64,000 nt of DNA from Arion vulgaris. Lineage: Eukaryota > Mollusca > Gastropoda > Stylommatophora > Arionidae. A program made the position numbers and the translations under genes. Under the pieces are notes generated by a model that did not search any database, was not told where the DNA came from, and worked only from the letters and a program-made list of their open reading frames with translations. The stretch spans positions 67,469,274-67,533,273 of the forward strand of contig CM036758.1 in the NCBI GenBank assembly GCA_020796225.1, written 5' to 3'. Below are positions 42,574 to 54,372 of this stretch, piece after piece (within the stretch, counting starts at the first letter, position 1; every line of letters starts with the position of its first letter).

Positions 42574-43600
42574 AAAGTCTGTGCCAGAGCAAACCCCTTG
42601 GAGAGAGGAGACTGAACCAGAAGTATGTATCCAGACAGAAGTGAAAGGAATATTCGACAAGGATGAGCAGAACAGCATACAACGCAAGACAGTCACTCTC
42701 AGTTTACTTGATGAAGAATACCCACATGACCTCTGGGTCCGGTTATACACGGATGGGTCAGCAGAAAATGCAGTGAAGAATAGAGGAGCAGGAGTGTACA
42801 TAGAATACCCAAACAACGCTAAAGATGCGATTAAAGTACCAACGGGAAATTCTGTCACAACTATGATGCAGAAATTCAGGCAATCAAGGTGGCAACTGAA
42901 AACTGTTGAATACCAGACCCGATCCTCAACCTGTTGTATTTTTGACTGATGCAAAATCAGCACTCCAAGCACTTCAGTCCAGAAAATTGCCAGGTCTACA
43001 GACCCTACTGTCTAAACTGTCCAAGCATCGCAGGGTCATCTTGCAGTGGATACCCTCTCACTGTGGAATACCAGGAAATGAAACAGCAGACCGATTGGCC
43101 AAGGAAGGTGCTGCAGGAGAGCAGCCGGATGTGCCAGTTACCTACCACCAAAAGAAAATGATGATTAAATCAATGAGAAAGCCACAAATACCAACACAAG
43201 ACGATTATTATAATATGAGCAGATTGGAACAAGTTGTTATTCTGCGCCTTAGAACAGGACACAATCGGCTCCGCAGCCACATGTATACAAAATTCAAGTT
43301 TGGCAATTCAGCCATGTGTACATGTGGACAGGCAAACCAGACTGCAGAGCATATACTTCAAGACTGCCCCGAATATGGTCGAAACGTTGCTGTATTTTGT
43401 CATTGTTTTTGTAATTTGTAAAACTACAGTACTTTGTAATTACGTGTTTTTTCCCGAATATGATACACTGAGGCAAACTCACTGGCCTAACGAAACAACA
43501 CTCGACATAAAACTACACGGACCTCTGTGTGAGCTACAAAGGACAGTGAAGTTCATACAAGAGACAACATTGAATATATAGACATATTTCAAGCGAACGA
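42574..43600 (+). pseudogene. LINE-v RNase H and C-terminal domain, broken
   Basis: The best RNase H copy of LINE-v. LYTDGSAENAVKNRGAGVY holds the first catalytic Asp. A frameshift falls near MMQKFRQ, where the catalytic Glu helix should be. FLTDAKSALQAL holds the next Asp, and WIPSHCGIPGNETADRLAKE holds the His and last Asp. The tail follows with LRTGHNRLRSHMYTKF, CTCGQANQTAEHILQDCP and an end in gaaaggaag. It is interrupted at 43378-43452 by a 75-bp insertion. Confidence 0.9.
43378..43452 (+). mobile_element. 75-bp 5'-truncated repeat with 10-bp TSD
   Basis: Starts gtcgaaacgttgctg and contains aaaactacagtactttgt, the 3' part of the element seen whole at 12425 and 59700. Perfect cccgaatatg lies on both sides (43368-43377 and 43453-43462), so it integrated as a severely 5'-truncated retrocopy. 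Confidence 0.9.
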
Positions 43601-43604
43601 AAGG

Positions 43605-43790
43605 AAGCATTTCAGAGACACTTTAAGTGTCTCTAAAGCGTTTTTTTTTTATGTCCACCAGCTGAACGTCTGACCCTTCAAGCTCGCCATACATCAACAG
43701 TTTTGGTATTCGTTTATCAGGCATCCGAGCAACGTGACCGGTCCATCTCCCATGGGCCTTCTGTAGCAAGGTGTTAACCCTGCCGGCCCA
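43605..43790 (-). mobile_element. LINE-vi fragment
   Basis: The complement reads GRWTGHVARMPDKRIPKLLM, then YGELEGSDVQLVD and KKKRFRDT. It ends in the same agacactttaagtgtctct region that begins the copy at 29100. Confidence 0.8.
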
Positions 43791-43894
43791 AAGAACAATA
43801 CCGACCCAACGTCGTATTTTGCAATATACCGTTACTGCTTTACAACTTTTATATAGTGTAGTGGTGATTTACAGTTTAGAACACATTGTGACAA

Positions 43895-44065
43895 CCGGTA
43901 AAATCGAGGGTAGACGAGACAGAGGAAGACAGAGAGAGCTAATTTTGGATAGCCTGACTTCATGGCACGGTAGAGCGTCAACATCTGAGTTGATAGCAAA
44001 CACCAACGACAGAGATTTGTGGAGATTCATGATCGCCTATGCCAGCTGGCACGGCGCCTAATGAT
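43895..44065 (+). mobile_element. LINE ORF2 extreme C-terminus
   Basis: The open frame GKIEGRRDRGRQRELILDSL, then RDLWRFMIAYAS, is a common LINE ending (GRRxRGRQR). A related piece lies at 61660. Confidence 0.75.
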
Positions 44066-44394
44066 GAGTGGTGATTTGCAGTGTCTTTAAAATAAAATAT
44101 GCATTTTTGTTAAAGACATAACTACTCCAAAAGGATACTCCTTTTAATGCAAGGTTCGTCAACAGCCCCTCCTTCTTTCTTCGAACCCACCTCTAGCTCT
44201 ATAATTTTTAGAGTTGGCCATGTCCAACCCAACCGACAAAATTTAAATTACGCAGTATGCGCGCAACTGCGCTGTTTCTGCAACTGACTTGCTTTCAGTT
44301 TGAATTACGTAACGGTGATGGTTCATTTGATTTTATTTAGTTTACCAAGTGCCAAAAGCAAGTATGAAATGAGAGGGTTGATCTCAGTTAACAG

Positions 44395-45010
44395 TTGTCA
44401 GATGACTATCATAGCACTTCGGACATGTCCATAGGTGCTCCGATCTCTGCCTCAATAAATCCAGCAGCGTTCAGCGGTCTAACACGCTAGTTCGATGTTG
44501 ATTAACCAGTCTCTTTGCATATGACTGTTCCACTACAGGGAACAGTCGAGGGTGGCAGGAGGGCAGAGAACATCCTGGTTTTTCATCAGGACAGAGTTTC
44601 TCCACACTTGCTGGAAGAGTTGAAGACAGAGACTCATGGCGTGCTTTTTGTGCTGATGTCTCTACAGTAACACCCCTACGACCCTAACGGGTTATCGGCT
44701 TTATTATTATATTTGCATATTTGGTATGTCGTTCTTTACGGGCTGCACCAATATTGACACCCATCTCTCTTAATCTGGTCAGCGAGTGGGACTCGCAGTC
44801 CTGAAACTCTTCTGTTCGAAAGGACTCTCTCAGTGCGCTAAGAATGTCATTTCGGTCCATTGCAGCTCCCTCTGATTGATCTACAAATATTGAACTCATT
44901 TTCATAGAAGAGGTTGCACTAATTGCCCTGCTCATGCCTAGGTGATCGATTCTCGGTCTATTGGCTAAGATTAAAGTGTAGTGTCCACTTAATCGTGATT
45001 TAGTTCTCAC
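44395..45010 (-). mobile_element. LINE-iv remnant with a plus-strand LINE tail inside
   Basis: Minus-strand LINE-iv blocks: MDRNDILSALRESFRTEEF with GVNIGAARKERHTKYAN at 44690-44860, and cacttcggacatgtccatag at 44417. In between, 44530-44690 reads plus-strand GTVEGGRRAENILVF, a LINE tail of the GKxEGxRxRG type. Confidence 0.7.
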
Positions 45011-45239
45011 TAAATGGTAGGAGTCTTCTTAGAGCCAATAGAGCTTAAACAAATTCCGAGCAAATCTTATTCGAAAGAATTATAACGCTCGGAGTTTTTG
45101 CAATTACAAACGAACCTAGATCCTCCCGCTACGGCACTACAGGTTAAGAGCCAAATACAAAAGAAAGATAGATAGATATGTATGGACAAATTGTTTGCCA
45201 GCCATATATAAGGTAAAAACACATAGAAGTAGCTGCGTT

Positions 45240-45630
45240 GTAAGGGGATGTCGTCTATAGAGGTTCCAACTTCTAGAGGCGCAAGTGGATCTACTATCAT
45301 GCGCATGTGGGTATTCGCGACAATGCAGGAGCTGACATACTTGCATCAACAGGATTTATCGTCGGGAGCGGGGGTGGGGGAGGGGGTGTTAGGATGGATA
45401 AGAACGGGGTATGGGTGGTGTGTTCTTCGGTCTCTTAGCGACTACTTGTTTAGTTGAATATACTCAGCGATTTAAACAGTTTAGAATTGCTTCGTTCAAG
45501 TAGAACTGGGTGCATGACGAGCAGAGTGGAGAGTGTGCTTAATCAGCGAGCCACGGGAACCATCAGTATGCATATTATTTTACATGTGTTTGGGAGACTG
45601 AGCTTCTATGGGTCTTACGTATGTTCATTA
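45240..45630 (+). mobile_element. LINE-iv fragment, plus strand
   Basis: Pieces GHVGIRDNAGADILASTGF (RNase H end) and TGCMTSRVESVLNQRATGTI match LINE-iv at 62680-62980. Confidence 0.7.
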
Positions 45631-46155
45631 ACCAATAATATTAATTCATAGATAGTAAAAAAAAGAAAGCGATCGCAATAAACCGATGCTGACAATATAG
45701 TGATGGAAGATGTTTGTAGGGGCAACAAGTAAAATGGCTCCACATTCCTAACAGATTGGTAACTTTGAGGATACAACAGTAGAAGATCTGGTCTGAGAGC
45801 ACGAGGAAGTTTAATATGCAGATTGATAGAAAATATCAAATAAATTATACAACAACATGTTATTACAACAGTCGATGTGACACACTTGTTAAACCACACA
45901 GCAAGAACATAAACTTTCCACAACGCTATACGACGTGAATATTTAGAGAAGACAAATAGATGCATACAAATATCAATAAAACACTAAACGTATATGTGCA
46001 ATGTTTTCCCAACGGGATGTGTACTTTTTACACACCTATAAAGAAAGTATCGCTAACATTACAATCTATATAAGAACACGGAAACACAATAGTGCCGAAA
46101 TTAAAGTGTTGAAAACAAGGAAAATCTTTTACGTTATTTCTGTTCTATATAAATT
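45631..46155. other. Unassigned AT-rich stretch
   Basis: A 116-codon minus-strand frame (45965-45615) has hydrophobic runs but no recognisable family. Confidence 0.35.
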
Positions 46156-46159
46156 ATTA

Positions 46160-46690
46160 ATTGATAAGGCCACCATCACTTCTCGTCGGTGAATAACCAT
46201 GTGTGCTCCAATCTCTCTTTCATAAGAAGATCCCAGTGGCAGTGCACAGATCCCGTAACAGCGGCGAGGGTCTCCGGTGTAATTTTGAAGAGGGTACAAA
46301 TTTGTGGGACTTTGATGTTTAATTGTTGATGTATTTGGCCCAGGTAACGGTTATCTATCCTACTCTTGTCGACTTTCAATTGACACGTATTTTTTACATG
46401 CTTAACTTGAATACGGGATCCATATTTTATCGTCCGTCTCCAATAGGACTAGGAACTCGATCTCACCTACACTGATATCTGGGATCTCTGGAAACATATC
46501 CCGATGTCTCTACGAGGGAGCGAATCGAGTACCTTTGGAACGAGAAGCGAGCACCTAACCTCAACGCCATAGTCGAGCTCACCATCATTGAGATCACGGT
46601 TCACTGGCAATAAGCCGATCGCTCCATGTAGGAAACAAACCTAGTACTTTCGGAGCGAGAAGCGAACAACACGCCACAGATAAACCACAA
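46160..46690 (-). mobile_element. SINE-D copy plus second head fragment
   Basis: Near full-length minus-oriented SINE-D to about 46585. A second SINE-D head-like piece (tcggagcgagaagcgaac, acgccacaga) follows at 46586-46690. Confidence 0.78.
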
Positions 46691-47619
46691 ATGATATTAT
46701 TAAATTTTAGAAACACACATATTTACTTCTAAAAATCTGGCAAGATTACCTACTGTACTTCTTATGTCTCGTTCAATTGATTTCACAGTCATTGAGGAAG
46801 GAATCTGAAACTTCGCATTTATCATCTACAATCTACTAAATAATTGTATCCATTATACCTGAAATGAATACCTAGTACTAGTATTATTATTCAATCCAAG
46901 CTGGTGGCAATGTAAGTTTCCCTTTCCTTCGATTACTTAGTGGTTATTATAGTTTTTTAATTTGTATATAATGAAGTAAAATGTACTATTTAATAATATA
47001 TAGTTTAATTATCATTGAATTAATTTTAATTAAGTAAGTACAACGAATCCGAGATCGATTTCTGTTTCACAAGTTAGAAACGTCGTCTCTTTGAAACGAC
47101 CACGACGATCCAATAAAGATAATAACGGTAAACGGACGGATAATGATCATAATTATAATTAGACCTTCTTTCTTAGTAACAATGTTACAATCTTACTTGA
47201 TGGAAACAATCGGCATAATTATTTTTTTAAATGATTTAACTACTGAATTTGAAACAAACTACAAACGTTGACGTTGCTGGCGGTGCACACCAGAATTAAT
47301 TCATTGTTTTTCCACCTTTTAATTCTGCTGCTGATGTGTTATAATTAATAATTGTGTTAAGTACGATTGATTCACCGTGCCGTATGAAGAATGAATGCAA
47401 CACATTTATTTGTCTGATTTATCATTTTGTGATTTAGGTACTAAGGCAAGGTAGTACAGTATGAGTAGTACAGTAACTTGAGTTAAGTAAGTCCATGTCT
47501 GTAAGTGTGAGTGCTGGCTGTTAGTGTTGTTGTATTCTGAGCGGAGCTTTCAACAATTAACAATTGTTATGATTGCTGATTGATTGTAACTAAAGTTTGT
47601 TTTGCAGATAAATAAACGA
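46691..47619. other. AT-rich stretch, nothing identified
   Basis: More than 900 bp without repeats, frames or splice-flanked exons that I can recognise. Confidence 0.5.
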
Positions 47620-47623
47620 TTAA

Positions 47624-47921
47624 CTCTTTCCACGCCCATTTATTTTCTCAATTTTTAAGCAGTTAATTCAAGGGAAATAAAAAAAAATTACGATCCCAAC
47701 TACTTGTCAATAAATAAACATATATATCTTATTATATACTAAATTAAAGAAAACTGGACAACCCAATAGAATAACAAGGTTGAAAAGTATTAGAAGTAAA
47801 ACAGTAGAAGTAAAACTAGAAAGACTTCTTATAAGGAAAACAACTCTATGGCGCAGTGTGCGGCTTAAAGCGGCAACGGATTTCCGCCGTGGCGCAGTGT
47901 CGGCTTAAAGCGTGGAAAGAG
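47624..47921 (+). mobile_element. piggyBac-type MITE (TTAA target), copy 2
   Basis: 298-bp element with perfect 12-bp inverted ends (ctctttccacgc / gcgtggaaagag) and perfect TTAA on both sides (47620-47623, 47922-47925). The right end carries two direct copies of a ggcgcagtgt-cggcttaaagcg motif. It lies in the opposite orientation to copy 1 at 10659. Confidence 0.94.
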
Positions 47922-48164
47922 TTAAATGGACTATTACTTATTACTACAGTACAATCAATATTACAAGTAATATTATATAATTATTATTTATCTGTTATCA
48001 CATTGACATTCTAAAGAATTGTATGCAAAGGCTGGTAATATAAATGTAGTAAGTAACTTATAATAACTTATACTAACATCTTTGACTTCTTTAAAATAAT
48101 GGAATTTGATTTACAAAGTTGCCTTTTACTTTAAAAATTTAATTTTGGAACAAATTATAATTGT

Positions 48165-48520
48165 ATATATATGTGTTTTTGAATACAAGTGTTATAGAAG
48201 AGTCTTCCATATATCATGGACAGAGAAGAGAACAAATAGATCTATCCAGAAAGAACTCGGATTCAAAGAATACTTGGGGATGTAACAAATACAAACAAGA
48301 AAATTGAATTATTTTGGATGTATAAAAAGTCACAACATGTTGCAGAAGATTATTATGAAAGGTGGTATCCTGGCAAAGAAGAGAAAGATCATGGAGAAGA
48401 TGGTTTTGGGATGTAACTGATGATTTGAGCATGGGAGCTGCGAGGCCTAAGTGGCAGAAAAATTCAGGACTGCTAGGATAACAAAGTTCTGCACAGGACA
48501 AACTATTTGATGATGATTTA
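48165..48520 (+). mobile_element. LINE-i tail
   Basis: Contains atatcatggacagagaagag, ggcatcct-type aagaagagaaagatcatgg, gggatgtaactgatgatttg and a gatgatgattta end, as in the copy at 53895. Confidence 0.82.
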
Positions 48521-50428
48521 ATTATTAACTAATGAATTGGAAAACATTTTTCCTTTACTTTGTTTTGTTCTGCTGGTGTATGTACAGATTTGACATTTAA
48601 AAAAAATGTTAACCCTTTGAACCATGTATTGTAAAAAACACATTCCCCTGAGTACACAAGTAAAAATAGTACATATCAGTGTTTTTTAAAAAAACTAATT
48701 TTTTTTGCAACTAGCAACTAAGTGTTCTGTTATTGACTTACCCCATCATCTCCGATATTCCTGCTTATTATATATTTATCCACTGTATTACATTAACTTG
48801 AAACATTACGTATACTATACCCCCTACACACATTACGTATACTACACTACCAGGTACTTTATCTTGTTTTTTAGATTGAATATATATGGCATGAACATCA
48901 ATCGATTCAAGCAATTCTTTGTTGTCTAAATGATTTTCTAACTCACTTTTGATATGTTTATCAGAAAAATCACAGTTTAAGTCTTAATTCATCTTTGGGA
49001 TCATTTAAAACAAGTTCAATATCTTACTCTGTTATCCTTTTTGAGAAGCAATTTCCTGAATATTTAGCATGTCTTTTGATCACTAATAAACTTGATAATC
49101 ATTTGAATTATCACAGAGTATCAGAAACACGTTCGTTAACTTGCTAAACGAACTACTAAACACATGGGTTACGCTTGACATCACATTTATACACACTTCA
49201 TCTTCGACTGCAGACAAATAACATGGGAGTCTTGTCAGATCGATTTGTCATGATGGAAAATGTTTAGATTCCAGAGTTATATATCAGGGTTAATGAATGT
49301 TGATGATATGGTCATGTTGTTAGTGAATAATTCAATGAAATTGTGTGTAATGTACACCAGTACAGTACACATTTATAGTTATAGATTGTACATAGTTACA
49401 GACTATACAACATAATGTGTACTAAGTGTTGTTACCAACTAAATAAACATAAAATTAGATGCTATTGTATAAATTAAAAATAATGTAATGTCATTTACAG
49501 ACAGAAAACTATAACATTTGTTTAAAAAAAACCCAGTCAAGATCTAATTTTATGCAACATTATGTTTTAATCCTAATGCCTATTTGGTGATTACCAAGGT
49601 AATATATACTATAGTGTGCTTTTCCCATCATAGCAGCTCTCAAGTTGACACATCCTCAATTGGGTACCTGAGAAACACTAGGAAGTAAGGACGGCTGACA
49701 TAATGTTGGCAACGTCATTCATTGTGTGCCGTTGTCGGTCAAAACAAATACAGGCGTAACACTGTATTCCCCAATATACCTCATGGTATGAAAACAGGTT
49801 CCTTTACTTTATATATGATAGTAATAGGTCTCTTTCAGGAACATAAAGCAGTGCAGCACTGTTGGGGTGTTGTAAAGCCTGATGCAGGAGGGACTGTCTC
49901 TCTCACACTTCTCATACCTAGATGATGTGGCGGGTCTCTCGAGGCGAAATTGTCTACCAAAGTTTAACCTCTTTTCTTCTGCTTGTTTGATCATACTGCT
50001 CAAAACACAACAGCCTGCTGCACATCTCTCTTCTTCAGGTACATCTGTCTTTGATGATTGTTTCCAATGTGCATGTGTCTATGTTAAGTATGCACAACAA
50101 CAAGGTGGGAAAGCATAAGAACGCACAAACTAAGTAGTATTGAAATTAGTAGCAACATATTTATATATCTCCTCCATCTATAAATATTTAAAGAGGATAT
50201 GTGTAGCACCACAGCCTTCATAGAGACCTCAGGTCTATTAATGTAAGGATCTCCGGCAAGAAAAGTGAAATAGATACTTTCACATCTCTTATTGGGGTTG
50301 AAAAACAAATTACTTTCAAAACTGCTGTATCGATACATACATGCTAGGCTTCTGATTTCCTACACGAAAGTTGGTGATGCTTAGTCAACTGTAGTGGACC
50401 CATTCTCCTATTGGAGCGAAACTGAAAG
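48521..50428. other. AT-rich intergenic DNA
   Basis: Mostly unassigned. 49690-49810 contains the repeat shared in inverse with 3370-3445 and partly with 27970-28010 (cctcatggtat, aaaacaggtt). Confidence 0.5.
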
Positions 50429-50873
50429 ATTGAAGATAGCTCTAGATGACCGACATAAGATTAAGATTGAAGGTAGCTCTAGATGAACGACATAAGATTA
50501 AGATTGAAGGTAGCTCTAGATGAACGACATAAGATTAAGATTGAAGGTAGCTCTAGATGAACGACATAAGATTAAGATTGAAGGTAGCTCTAGATGAACG
50601 ACATAAGATTAAGATTGAAGGTAGCTCTAGATGAACGACATAAGATTAAGATTGAAGGTAGCTCTAGATGAACAACATAAGATTAAGATTGAAGGTAGCT
50701 CTAGATGAACGACATAAGATTAAGATTGAAGGTAGCTCTAGATGAACGACATAATATTAAGATTGAAGGTAGCTCTAGATGAACGACATAAGATTAAGAT
50801 TGAAGGTAGCTCTAGATGAATGACATAAGATTAAGATTGAAGGTAGCTCTAGATGAACGACATAAGGTTAAGA
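50429..50873. repeat. 37-bp minisatellite just upstream of USP1-like gene
   Basis: About 12 nearly identical copies of gattgaaggtagctctagat plus gaacgacataagattaa. The array stops about 80 bp before the start codon of the USP1-like gene, so it occupies the position of the promoter or 5' leader. Confidence 0.95.
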
Positions 50874-50953
50874 CTATTTATCTTTTGTTTTCAAAGCTTG
50901 CAAGTGTTGAAAACGAGGGAGAAGCTTTGACAGCAGAAAACAGTTGACAGAAG

Positions 50954-51123
50954 ATGGGGGTACCAGAGGAGATTGATGGCCCTGCCCGTAAACGACCTCG
51001 ATTAAGCCTTCGGACATCACACAAATCTGGTCAAAGTAAACCGATGTCACATGATGTCATCAATGAAAATGCTTCTAATAATACAAAAGAAGTTATTCGG
51101 TCTTCAAGTCTAATTAAATCACA
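50954..51123 (+). CDS. USP1: USP1-like deubiquitinase, first coding exon
   Basis: The ATG is in good context (gaagATGg). It opens a frame of 56 codons plus two bases, ended by donor gtaagt. MGVPEEIDGPARKRPRLSLR resembles the basic N-terminus of vertebrate USP1, where a KK-x-RLSLK stretch occupies the same place. USP1 removes ubiquitin from FANCD2 and PCNA in the nucleus, with UAF1 as partner. KRPR could act as a nuclear signal. The identity rests mainly on the Cys-box exons that follow. Intron 1 is 3.9 kb and holds SINE-A copies, the 116-bp array and LINE pieces. Confidence 0.82.
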
Positions 51124-51508
51124 GTAAGTATGCTTTTTTAAAACCAAAAATGTTAATCTGTTTAATATTAACTCCACTTTCTTTCACGATATGTTATGAA
51201 TGATTTTATTTTCTCATAGGGTGTCGACCGGGGCGACTTGGTTAGAGAGCTGACCTCAACCCAAAATGTACCATGATCATGATCTTGCATGGTCTATGGT
51301 CATCAACCTAGCTGTGTAATAGGTACCTGACTTAATGAATTTGGGATAACAATTTAGAACTGTGGTTTAAGTTATGGAGATGATCAAACTGAACAAACTG
51401 AATAGACAATGTCTGTTTGGGAAATCATGACTTTGTTACTTGTATCTTATTTCCTGGTTCATGTTTCACTTGCAAAGGTATCTACCCTAATTCCCACACA
51501 CCCAGGTT
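51124..51508. other. Start of USP1-like intron 1
   Basis: No repeat block or exon recognised before the SINE-A. Confidence 0.45.
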
Positions 51509-51520
51509 AAACTGTGACAT

Positions 51521-51773
51521 CTTCTTCTTCTTTGCGTTCGTTCTTTACAACCAATTTTAATCACTCTTTGTGATATGTTTGATCTTTGCCAAGAACGTGT
51601 ATATGTTGCACATTGGTTTGGTAGGCCCCTAAACGCATAGACTTCTGCACGTTTAGGACACATGCATCCGATTTCAGTCAAACATCCTTAGTCGCCTCTT
51701 ACGACATGCATGGCGGGTAACAGTGGTTCTATTCATTACATCCCAAATTTGGGCCCCGGTAATCACTCGGGCG
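51521..51773 (-). mobile_element. SINE-A copy with 12-bp TSD
   Basis: Minus-oriented SINE-A flanked by aaactgtgacat (51509-51520 and 51774-51785). Confidence 0.92.
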
Positions 51774-52091
51774 AAACTGTGACATGACATCACATACTTT
51801 ACTGGCGGGATAGCCCAGCTTGAAGTGAGGGATAGCTGTTCCTTTGGAATCAGATGATTTCTCTCATCATCTAAAGCAGTCACTAGTGCTAGGTGCATGC
51901 TAATACTAGCAGATGTTATATAACCAGTAATTATAACAAACTACCTAAGGGAATCTAACAAAAGCACCTATTCCTGAAATCTTCAGGAAAGTGGAAAAGA
52001 GGGGTCTAGAAATTAACAGAGAAGATATTTGGAGGCAGAAATTAATGATATATGAAAGAGCTGAAAGCACCCTATGCCCCAATTGAGGTTA

Positions 52092-52322
52092 AAATCGCTA
52101 GAGTCGTTACAGGGCCCAAATTTGGAGTAAAGAATAGAACCACTGTTACCAGCCACATATGTCGTAAGAGGTGACTAAGGACGTTTGGCTGAAATCGGAT
52201 GCATGTGTCCTAAATGTGTAGAAGTCTATGCGTTTAGGGACCTACCAAACCAATGTGCAACGATACACGTTCTGACAAAGATCAAACATCACAAAGAGTG
52301 ATTAAAATGACACAAGAAGAAG
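52092..52322 (+). mobile_element. SINE-A copy
   Basis: Plus-oriented SINE-A with small deletions. Its tail passes directly into the 116-bp array. Confidence 0.85.
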
Positions 52323-53131
52323 AACTACCAAACTAGGAAAAGATTACAGCAAGTTAATCTGCATCTCAGAGCAAGACAAAGTTGACTTTGCTGTCACATG
52401 TATACAAAATTCTCTCTGTCGATCATTCTATTTTGAAGAACTACCAAACTAGGAAAAGATTACAGCAAGTTAATCTGCATCTCAGAACAAGATAAAGTTG
52501 ACTTTGCTGTCACATGTATACAAAATTCTCTCTGTCGATCATTCTATTTTGAAGAACTACCAAACTAGGAAAAGATTACAGCAAGTTAATCTGCATCTCA
52601 GAGCAAGACAAAGTTGACTTTGCTGTCACATGTATACAAAATTCTCTCTGTCGATCATTCTTTTTTGAAGAACTACCAAACTAGGAAAAGATTACAGCAA
52701 GTTAATCTGCATCTCAGAGCAAGACAAAGTTGACTTTGCTGTCACATGTATACAAAATTCTCTCTGTCGATCATTCTTTTTTGAAGAACTACCAAACTAG
52801 GAAAAGATTACAGCAAGTTAATCTGCATCTCAGAGCAAGATAAAGTTGACTTTGCTGTCACATGTATACAAAATTCTCTCTGTCGATCATTCTTTTTTGA
52901 AGAACTACCAAACTAGGAAAAGATTACAGCAAGTTAATCTGCATCTCAGAGCAAGACAAAGTTGACTTTGCTGTCACATGTATACAAAATTCTCTCTGTC
53001 GATCATTCTTTTTTGAAGAACTACCAAACTAGGAAAAGATTACAGCAAGTTAATCTGCATCTCAGAGCAAGACAAAGTTGACTTTGCTGTCACATGTATA
53101 CAAAATTCTCTCTGTCGATCATTCTATTTTG
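52319..53131 (+). repeat. 116-bp satellite derived from LINE-v, 7 copies
   Basis: Seven copies of a 116-bp unit (gaagaactaccaaactagga ... gtcgatcattctatttt). Within it, ctgcatctcagagcaagaca and cacatgtatacaaaattc correspond to the LINE-v region encoding LRTGHNRLRSHMYTKF. The array is thus an amplified LINE segment. Copies differ by single bases only. Confidence 0.93.
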
Positions 53132-53335
53132 GCCATTTTGATCATTCTTATTGTGATATATAAACAGCCATTGCCAAGAACATTTGTTTTACGTTGCATC
53201 TTCAGGACCAATTGAAGCTCTAGTGCTTGTCCTGCGGCAATGTGTCAGACTTCAACCAGCGTTTACTGGGTTCGCTCTCTGTTAGTTTTTGGCTGTCCCC
53301 AGCCGACCTACAAGGCAGCAGGTTATACAAAATTC
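53131..53335 (-). mobile_element. SINE-G copy
   Basis: Minus-oriented SINE-G with tcaaccagcgtttactgggt and ggctgtccccagccgaccta. LINE-v sequence resumes immediately after it. Confidence 0.8.
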
Positions 53336-53580
53336 AAGAGTGGCAACTCAGCCGAGTGTACATATGGATAGAACATCCCAGGCTCTAGGGCACATAATTC
53401 AAGACTGTTCCGCATAGGATATACTGAGACAAACTTACCGGCCCAGTCAAACGACACTGGGAAAAAAAGTGCTCAGATATCTGTTTGATATACAACAGAC
53501 AGCATAGCGCATACAAGAGACAACATTGCAGATATTTCAACAATATTTCAAGTGAATGAAATAAAGGAAACTAGTAACTG
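53336..53580 (+). mobile_element. LINE-v 3' end
   Basis: Starts tatacaaaattcaagagtgg, exactly where the last satellite unit leaves the LINE, and runs to the caagtgaatgaaataaagg end. Confidence 0.85.
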
Positions 53581-53894
53581 TTTCTTCTTGTGTTGTTATG
53601 TTATGCGATCGACGTCATGGCACATTGGGCATTCCCATTCGTGCTCTGTCCTCCGCTGCAGCAGCCATCGCAAAGTCCATTTGCTCACTGTACCCATGAG
53701 AAGTTCATTACTATATCTTCTCTCTCTACCACGAAGACGTTACTGTCTGGCATGTCCAAACTTAATGACTAATTCTTGAACTTGTTCCAGTGTCTGAGAC
53801 TTGTCCATGTCACATAATTGAAAGCGTACCTGTGTTGTGTTAGACATAATAAGACGAAGCTGAAATGTCCTCTCTAGGGAACTTTTTAGGACAT
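53581..53894. other. Unassigned stretch
   Basis: Two overlapping frames of 60-75 codons without recognised motifs. Confidence 0.35.
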
Positions 53895-54372
53895 GTTGAT
53901 ATAGAGGAATGGAACTAATAGAAAAACAAAGATCATAATACTAAGAGCATACATATTCCCAGTGGTAACATGGGTGTGAAGCATGGGCATTTAACAAGGC
54001 AGTTGAAAAACATGTGTGCTTTTGAATATAAGTGTTACAGAAGAGTCCTCGTATATCATGGACAGAGAAGAGAACAAGTAGATCTATCCAGAAAGAATTG
54101 AAAATTAAAAAAAACTGTCTGCTACAAATAAGAGAGATAAAATTGAGCTATTTGGACATTTAAAGTGACACGAAGGACAGGAGAAGACCGTCATGGAAGG
54201 AGGCATCCCAGCAAAGAGGAAGACCACGGAGAAGATGGATTTAGGATGTAACTGATGGTTTGAACATGACTGCTGCAGAGGCAGGACATCTGACCTAAGA
54301 GAGAAATTCAGGACTGTTAGGGTGGAAAGTTCTGCTCAGGACAAGATATTTGATGATGATGATATAGAGGGG
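53895..54372 (+). mobile_element. LINE-i 3' end
   Basis: One of the longer LINE-i tails: taagagcatacatattccca, atatcatggacagagaagag, ggaagaccacggagaagatg, with a gatgatgatgata end. Confidence 0.85.
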
